Source: Talinum fruticosum (taxonomy: Eukaryota > Streptophyta > Magnoliopsida > Caryophyllales > Talinaceae). From it: a stretch of DNA of 64,000 bases. The notes under the pieces were generated by a model. That model had not been told where the DNA came from and ran no database searches. It was given only the letters and a program-made list of their open reading frames with translations. Below are positions 59,047 to 64,000 of this stretch, piece after piece (position 1 is the stretch's first letter; each line of letters starts with the position of its first letter). The DNA is taken from assembly GCA_021018815.1 (NCBI GenBank), contig JAITYX010000010.1, forward strand, positions 2,728,001 through 2,792,000, in the 5' to 3' direction. The position numbers and the translations under genes were made by a program.

Positions 59047-60295
59047 GCTTGTCTACCATCATAGAGGCAGCCACATTAGCACAACTACCTCCATCGATGA
59101 TAATGGAACACACTTTGTCTTGGACCGTGCCCCTTGTGTGAAAAATGGTTTCACGTTGCTCCTCACTCGGATCCTTAAATCCGCTCAAGGTCCTTCTTAT
59201 CACCAACATTTCTCCTTCATCCGCCTCTTCTATCACTTCCTCTACCTCATCTAGCAAGAGTAGCTCCTTCTCGGTTTCATGCTCATCCATCAAGGGCTCT
59301 TGGTATTCAACCAAGGCCATTACCCTACGGTTTGGACATTCCGCGGCAATATGTCCAAAACCATGGCATTTAAAACACCTTCGCGGGTCACTTGGAGTTG
59401 GTAGAGCTTTGGGTGGGTTTGGAGGTTGGACGGGCTGTTTTGTGGGGTTTGGAGTTGTTTGAGGAAGGGGTTGGGGACTCCCCTTGTAGAAGGGTTGGCT
59501 TCTTTGAGAGGGAAAAATTTTAGGCACCTCCTTTTTGGCAAACCGATTTTTCTTTTGTTGCTCCACCTTGTGTGCCAAGTGACACACCTCATCAAATGTG
59601 GTAAAATGTTGTAGCTCCACAATTTGAGCATACTTAGCATCCAAACCGCCTAAGTACCTCACAATTGTTTGGTCCTCATTCTCTTGCAAATCACATTTGA
59701 TCAACAATTTCTCAAACTCTCTAGTGTATTCTTCTACACTCATATTGCCTTGTTGTAGAGTATAGAGTTGGAGAAAACTATCTTGGACATAAGTAGGTGG
59801 TAGAAAACGAGCTTTGAGCTTAGCTCTCATTTTCTCCCAACTTTTGATTTTAGGCTTCTTGTCCCTTACTCTTTTGTGCTTCAAATTTTCCCACCAAGTG
59901 GAAGCAAAGCCTCTAAGCTTGAGTGCAACAAGCTTCACCTTCTTCTCGTTTGGTACTTCTTTGTAATCAAAAATTCTTTCCACGGTCCTCATCCAATCAA
60001 GGAACTCATCCGGATGCAATCTCCCTTCAAATTCCGGAATCTCAACTTTGAAGTCTTGGTAGTGTGATTTGGACCGCCTAGAACTTCTTTTTGATTGCCT
60101 TTCACTATCCGTGGAGGCAAAAGGATTGCTCTCCTCATCATCTTCATGTAGGCTAGGATTAGAGCGAATAGGAGGTGATTCACTCCTTAGCTGGTCACGC
60201 CTTGCCTTCATGTCACGCCCAAGCTGTTTTCGGAGGTACTCATTCTCCTTCATTAACATTTCAAACCTCTCTTCCAAAGTCATGCTTGCACTCAT
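59009..60295 (-). CDS. Ty3/gypsy gag polyprotein with zinc knuckle and protease start
   Basis: 428 codons, intact. Residues 1-30 form a leucine-rich start (MSASMTLEERFEMLMKENEY), 40-80 are charged and serine-rich. The gag core at about 85-260 has FEGRLHPDEFLDWMRTVERI, LRGFASTWWENLKHKR, ARFLPPTYVQDSFLQLYTLQ, and GNMSVEEYTREFEKLL. A proline-rich linker leads to the CCHC knuckle CFKCHGFGHIAAECPNR near residue 315. The last 80 residues are acidic, then the protease active site IIDGGSCANVA. Packages element RNA into virus-like particles. The ATG at 60295 is about 85 bp after the primer site. It is the best-preserved retroelement gene in the window. Confidence 0.92.
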   Translation of the reverse strand: MSASMTLEERFEMLMKENEYLRKQLGRDMKARRDQLRSESPPIRSNPSLHEDDEESNPFASTDSERQSKRSSRRSKSHYQDFKVEIPEFEGRLHPDEFLDWMRTVERIFDYKEVPNEKKVKLVALKLRGFASTWWENLKHKRVRDKKPKIKSWEKMRAKLKARFLPPTYVQDSFLQLYTLQQGNMSVEEYTREFEKLLIKCDLQENEDQTIVRYLGGLDAKYAQIVELQHFTTFDEVCHLAHKVEQQKKNRFAKKEVPKIFPSQRSQPFYKGSPQPLPQTTPNPTKQPVQPPNPPKALPTPSDPRRCFKCHGFGHIAAECPNRRVMALVEYQEPLMDEHETEKELLLLDEVEEVIEEADEGEMLVIRRTLSGFKDPSEEQRETIFHTRGTVQDKVCSIIIDGGSCANVAASMMVDKLGLHASVHPSPL

Positions 60296-60379
60296 GGCTG
60301 GGAAGTTTTTGTGGCTGGCTATTTTTGTGGTTTTTAATTTTTTCGGGAAATGGACACAATCACCCTAGGTTCAGAACTT

Positions 60380-60391
60380 GCTCTGATACCA
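60380..60391 (-). other. initiator-Met tRNA primer binding site
   Basis: Minus strand TGGTATCAGAGC, four bases from the end of the 5' LTR; complementary to the 3' end of plant initiator-Met tRNA. Confidence 0.9.
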
Positions 60392-60395
60392 AAAA

Positions 60396-61680
60396 TGATG
60401 TGTAGTGGCGGAAGCAAAGAAAATGGATAGCAAACCGCAAGAAGCACAACCGGGCAGAATGCGGCCTGCTTGCGCAATCTTGGCAGATTGGGGAAATGGA
60501 GGGGCAAAAGTGCTTGGTCTTGGCTGAAATTTGGTGGGAAGGATGGTAACTGGTAGATGATGATCGTGACCAAGTTTCGTTGAATTTGGATAAGGGAACT
60601 CCCTGAACAGATAGCCTGAAGCTGAGGTAACCGGCTGGCTGTACAGACAGACACCCTTTGTTTGATTTTGGTGTGGAGGATGGAGGTGTTCTTGGATGGA
60701 GCTGAAAATTGGTGGAATGGAAGTAGATGGACAGGAAGGATTGTGGTTAAAATTTGGAATGAAATGGCTGGGTAGATTGTGAGATATGAATTGATGAAGT
60801 GAGGGGATAATACCAAGGTCCTAGCTCGGATACGTGAAAACACCACCGAGTAAGAACCGAGGGGCACCTTCAATCTGTCCGGATACAGCAACACCACCGG
60901 GAGATTGGAAGGACTCACAGGACACCACCTAGCTGCCACACTAGGATACAGCAATGAGAGTTCCGAAGGGTGAGCAAATCCAGCTCGAGTATAAACTCAT
61001 ATATTTCATCAAAGGTGTCTTACAATGGCGCATAGGTGCTGAATATATAATGCTTCATATGAGCAATTACATAACCGAATCCAAGCTGAAAAATATGAAA
61101 TAAAGCAAAACAAAAATGCCAACTAATTAGATGCTTTCCTCCTCCCCAAGTTAAGCTTGAAGAATTTCTAGCCAAGTATTGTTTGATAGGGAACATGTGG
61201 CCAAGATTTGTTGCCCCTTCTCCAAGCTCTTTTCTAACCACCTTCCACTAGTGGTAGTGTCTTCTAGAATGCTTCTAGCTTGGTGTTCTTGGCAGCTCCA
61301 TGTGATGCATGACCATAAGCCCTTTTGGCCCTCCCTTGGACCGACCCATCATGACATGAATTTATTTATGTTCAAAGCTCTTAAGATAATAATACTTGTA
61401 ACATTGCTTGATTTGTACTTGGCCGATCTTCCCTTGCTTAACCATGGAAATTTGGTGAGCTTGATTCCTCAACTATCTTCCTTAACACCTTGATTTATTT
61501 ATGAACAAGTAATCAATGATTAACCTCCGGCTCAAACGACATTATGTGCTTGAAAAATACAAGCATTCCCGGTTGTTTTGCATACACGTTGAGCTGAACA
61601 TTTTCTGTCTTTTTACCCATGGCTGGCCACTTTCCATTAATGTCACACAGCTCAAAACAGAAGGCTGCCCACTCTCCATC
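60396..61680 (-). repeat. 5' LTR of gag-protease element
   Basis: Matches 56642-57929. Its outer end lacks the first T of the TG start and abuts the 5' LTR of element D at 61681. Confidence 0.9.
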
Positions 61681-63249
61681 GGAGAGGCTAAGTCACCCTA
61701 GAGGGGGTGAATAGGGTGATGATGAAATTTGCTTGAATTTAAAGTAGATATGAATTTGAGGTGAGCGAGAGTCAAGGATGAGCTCGGAAAAGTACTAACT
61801 CGGAACTCGAGTGAAGAGTGAAGCAACAGATTAAACAGAACTTTAAAACTATCCGAGTCTAGAATGCACTCGGAAAAGTAATAACTCAGAAAGTACGTGG
61901 AAACCCTCATGGGGCGAGAAAACCACGGACCGTGTTGATCCAAGCACAAAGTCAAATCCACTATTTTGAGTCCACAAAATACGATGAGACCGACTTGACC
62001 CAAATTGCTCCCTTAAACAACTCCTTACAAGTTTTTCCTAAGCTGAGAAATTCCCTTATCCGATCTAGTACTTCCTAACCGAGATAACCCTTACGAGTTA
62101 AGGACAACCGAGCTGAGTTAACCCTTACGACTCGGTCAAGGGACCTTACTTAGAGAGTAAGAAAGAGAGTGTTTGTAAGCGAGTACAAGACCTTACAACT
62201 TAGAAAGTTATTAAATACGGACTTGGAGTTGTACGTAGAAGATTGAGAATGAATACAATGGCTTTTGCTCAAGTCTTGAAAGTTGGCTTATATTTATAGG
62301 TGACCAAGCAGCTTAGTCTGTTGTGTCCATCTTCCGACTGGAAGTCCTTTGTGACCATTGTAATGGATTTTTGAGTCACTCGGAAAATATCCGTCGAGAT
62401 ATGAATGTTGGGCAACGGCTCTTGACTCCTTTGGAAATCCCAAAACCACTGGTGGTGTCTTGAAAAATAAGGTGGAAACCACCGTTGAGCTTAGTGTTGC
62501 AGATTTCCAGTTTTGGAAACAAACAACCACGACACGATTGTGCGGGGCTAGGACAGAGGTGGAAAAAGCCTTGTCTGCTGCTGATTTGATGTTTTGAAGC
62601 CCGTTACTTTTGCGAGTTCAAAATTAGGATAGCCTCGTTTGAATAACCTACAAAAGTAAATCAATTTGGTTTTCAAAGTATAAAATACTTTGGTCTAAGA
62701 TTAGACACGAGATAATAACATAATTAAGATAATTAAATGACTAATCATCTAAGTTAGAAAAGGAATGGAAAATTCTAAGTCTAATATCCATGATAATCGA
62801 AATTTCGTTTGAGTCGGTCTAGAAGATAATCAAGTCAAGTAGAAGATCGGAGTAAACAAACTTGATCTAGACTTAACAAGATTCAAAGTAAATAAGTCGA
62901 CTTGGAATAGAGAATTAAAAGGGTAATTCCTGTAACATGAAGTCGGACTCGAGTTTATGTGCGTGAACAAAAGTGTTTGAACATGCGATATACCTGAGTG
63001 TTGAGTGACTCGGAACTGAGTGTGAAGAGGCATGTAGACGTAAGCTTTCCGAGTCGGTTAGTTAGTTAGAAACAATCGGAAACATATATAGTGGATTCTA
63101 TAACACTCGAGAGAAAATGCTATATTAGTCGAGAAAAGTTTCTAAGGCACATGGAATGACTTGGAATCAAAACTCTATAGGAGAAGAAGTCTTATACCTG
63201 ATTCCTCGATGGAACTCAGAAAAGTAAAAGTATAAAATCCGAGTCTTCA
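61681..63249 (-). repeat. 5' LTR of element D
   Basis: Minus orientation TGAAGACTCGG at 63249 to CTTAGCCTCTCC at 61681. About 16 bp of its inner end (present at 53977-53992) and the primer site are missing at the border with the nested element. TATA box (TATAAATA, minus) at 62291-62298. Confidence 0.85.
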
Positions 63250-63254
63250 TGTAG
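63250..63254. other. target-site duplication TGTAG, right of element D
   Basis: Matches 53972-53976. Confidence 0.9.
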
Positions 63255-63520
63255 GAATAGACCTTAGTAACGAGTTCGGGTAGATGTAGTCACCGAAGTC
63301 GAGGTAATTGAAGATACCAGTTTTGAGAGATGGTTTGATCTAAGAGAAAGAGGTTTTGGAGAAGAATTTGTCGTCAATAAAAAATGTTGAGTGACCACGA
63401 CTTTTGAATCATCCGACGCAAGGGCTTTTCCCTTTTCTTAGGCAACCTCGGATCGAGTTGATTTAGTTCTAGCCTTTTTGTGGTCGAACCTCCTTCCATA
63501 GCTGAACCTCTTTTAGGCAT
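63255..63520 (-). pseudogene. 5' part of extra gene in element C
   Basis: Begins at ATG 63520 on the minus strand: MPKRGSAMEGGSTTKRLELN, QLDPRLPKKREKPLRRM, then after a frame change KTGIFNYLDFGDYIYPNSLL up to the insertion of element D. It continues at 53971. YP-L-R-like motif before the break fits the plant-transposon-protein type also suggested for the 3' part. The start is supported by a TATA box 171 bp upstream. A stop near 63390 and a frameshift are present. Confidence 0.5.
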
Positions 63521-63690
63521 ATTGAAAGAGATAGAGAATGTTTCGGACTAAAGAGAAAGTGAGTAAAGAGCATACATGAGTGATAAATAGAGAGAGAATT
63601 TGAGCACGAGAGAGATTAAGTGTAAGACCAAAGAAAACAAGAGTATGAGCAATAAGTAGGCAAAGTGAATGAATGAAATCGAAGTAGTGC

Positions 63691-63698
63691 TATTTATA
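63691..63698 (-). promoter_or_regulatory. TATA box upstream of the extra gene of element C
   Basis: TATAAATA on the minus strand, 171 bp before the ATG at 63520. It is not part of an LTR. It is a candidate promoter for the extra gene. Confidence 0.45.
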
Positions 63699-64000
63699 GA
63701 ATAAATGCTTTCATTGAACAACCACCTTTCGACTCAACCTACCAAGCAACGGTTATCGAGACGGTTGAGTCTCCTAGTGAGCAACTACTAGTTTTCCAAG
63801 CAGCTTTCTTCGAACGACTGGTTCTTCTAACTATTCACATGACAGAGAGAGAAGAAAAGATTTTCAAAAACATTTATGAAATTCTCTATTGATTTAGAGA
63901 TTATCCCATAATTTTAATGTCCATTTTACTTATAAACCGAGTCTAACTCGGTGATCCGTCCGAGTGACTCAAAACACACTTAGAAAATTAATAACTCACA
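63699..64000 (-). other. upstream part of element C, running out of the window
   Basis: No conserved frame recognised. Words like CCGAGTCTAACTCGG near 63937 recall the CTCGG-rich style of the D-family LTR but do not align with it. Confidence 0.3.

Larger units (their letters stand above)
56642..61680 (-). mobile_element. gag-protease-only LTR element (TR-GAG-like), young
   Basis: Two direct LTRs (56642-57929 and 60396-61680) differ at only about five to eight positions, so insertion was recent. Minus orientation: 5' LTR, TGGTATCAGAGC primer site, gag, protease, an unidentified ORF, polypurine tract, 3' LTR. RT, RNase H and integrase are absent in a 2.47-kb interior, so it depends on a helper. 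The gag matches Ty3/gypsy chromovirus-type gags. Flanks CAAAA and GGAGA do not match, and the outer base of the 5' LTR is missing, so its outer flank was rearranged. Confidence 0.85.
53977..63249 (-). mobile_element. LTR retrotransposon D, internally deleted, carrying a nested element
   Basis: LTRs at 53977-55551 (3') and 61681-63249 (5'), minus orientation, with perfect 5-bp duplication TGTAG. The internal part left is only 55552-56641 (polypurine tract and end of an extra gene). 56642-61680 is a different element. Primer site, gag and pol of D are absent. The LTR motif around CTAGAGGGGGTGAATAGGG recalls some plant Ty1/copia LTRs, but without pol the superfamily is not fixed. Confidence 0.85.

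Noticed and set aside
1..64000. tRNA, rRNA, microRNA or bacterial-type operon features
   Set aside because: None could be seen by eye on either strand; absence is not proof without a covariance-model search.

Overview
The window is repeat-dense plant nuclear DNA, most likely from a flowering plant. The evidence is plant-type LTR retrotransposons (Ty3/gypsy Tat lineage with a second RNase H, and a gag-protease element with an initiator-Met-tRNA primer site), a CACTA transposon, degenerate CCCTAAA telomere-like repeats and GT-AG introns. I see no intact host gene; one 147-bp spliced exon (50186-50332, minus) is the only host-like coding signal. Almost every coding frame belongs to a mobile element and most are broken by stops or frameshifts. 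Species cannot be named from the sequence.

Layout. (1) 1-18976: plus-strand Tat element A, entering the window inside its reverse transcriptase. Its 3' region carries an eight-exon gene on the opposite strand (4293-6837). Its 3' LTR starts at 7533 and is cut in two (7533-9191 and 17246-18976) by a minus-strand Tat element (9192-17245) that keeps LTR, primer site, gag and protease but no polymerase. That insert contains a 2.1-kb LTR-like insertion (12773-14916). The right half of A's LTR holds a solo LTR of another family (17367-18782) with a perfect AAAAT duplication. (2) 18977-28570: second plus-strand Tat element B (gag, protease, RT, two RNases H, integrase), again with the last two exons of the same antisense gene. 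(3) 28571-38497: remains of a plant-mobile-domain/Ulp1-protease gene, interspersed with arrays of a 22-bp minisatellite and interrupted by a solo LTR (30895-35646) that itself holds a second copy of the 2.1-kb LTR (32456-34651).

(4) 38498-49403: a 10.9-kb CACTA element with clear terminal inverted repeats. Its body is a tandem duplication of a gene resembling the plant Ptta/En-Spm Transposase_24 family joined to a Ulp1-like domain; each copy carries its own later insertion. (5) 49404-51242: short low-copy stretch with the exon, a small CACTA-like MITE, a foldback repeat and an interstitial telomere-like block. (6) 51258-64000: minus-strand element C with an extra gene whose 5' part (63255-63520) and 3' part (to 53971) are separated by related element D (53977-63249, TSD TGTAG). 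Inside D sits a young gag-protease-only element (56642-61680) with nearly identical LTRs.

The elements nest up to four deep. The most interesting content is the extra genes carried by LTR elements: a spliced antisense gene kept in two Tat copies, an extra 3' gene with its own TATA box in C/D, and an unidentified ORF in place of pol in the gag-protease element. Two different DNA-element genes also carry Ulp1-like protease modules.
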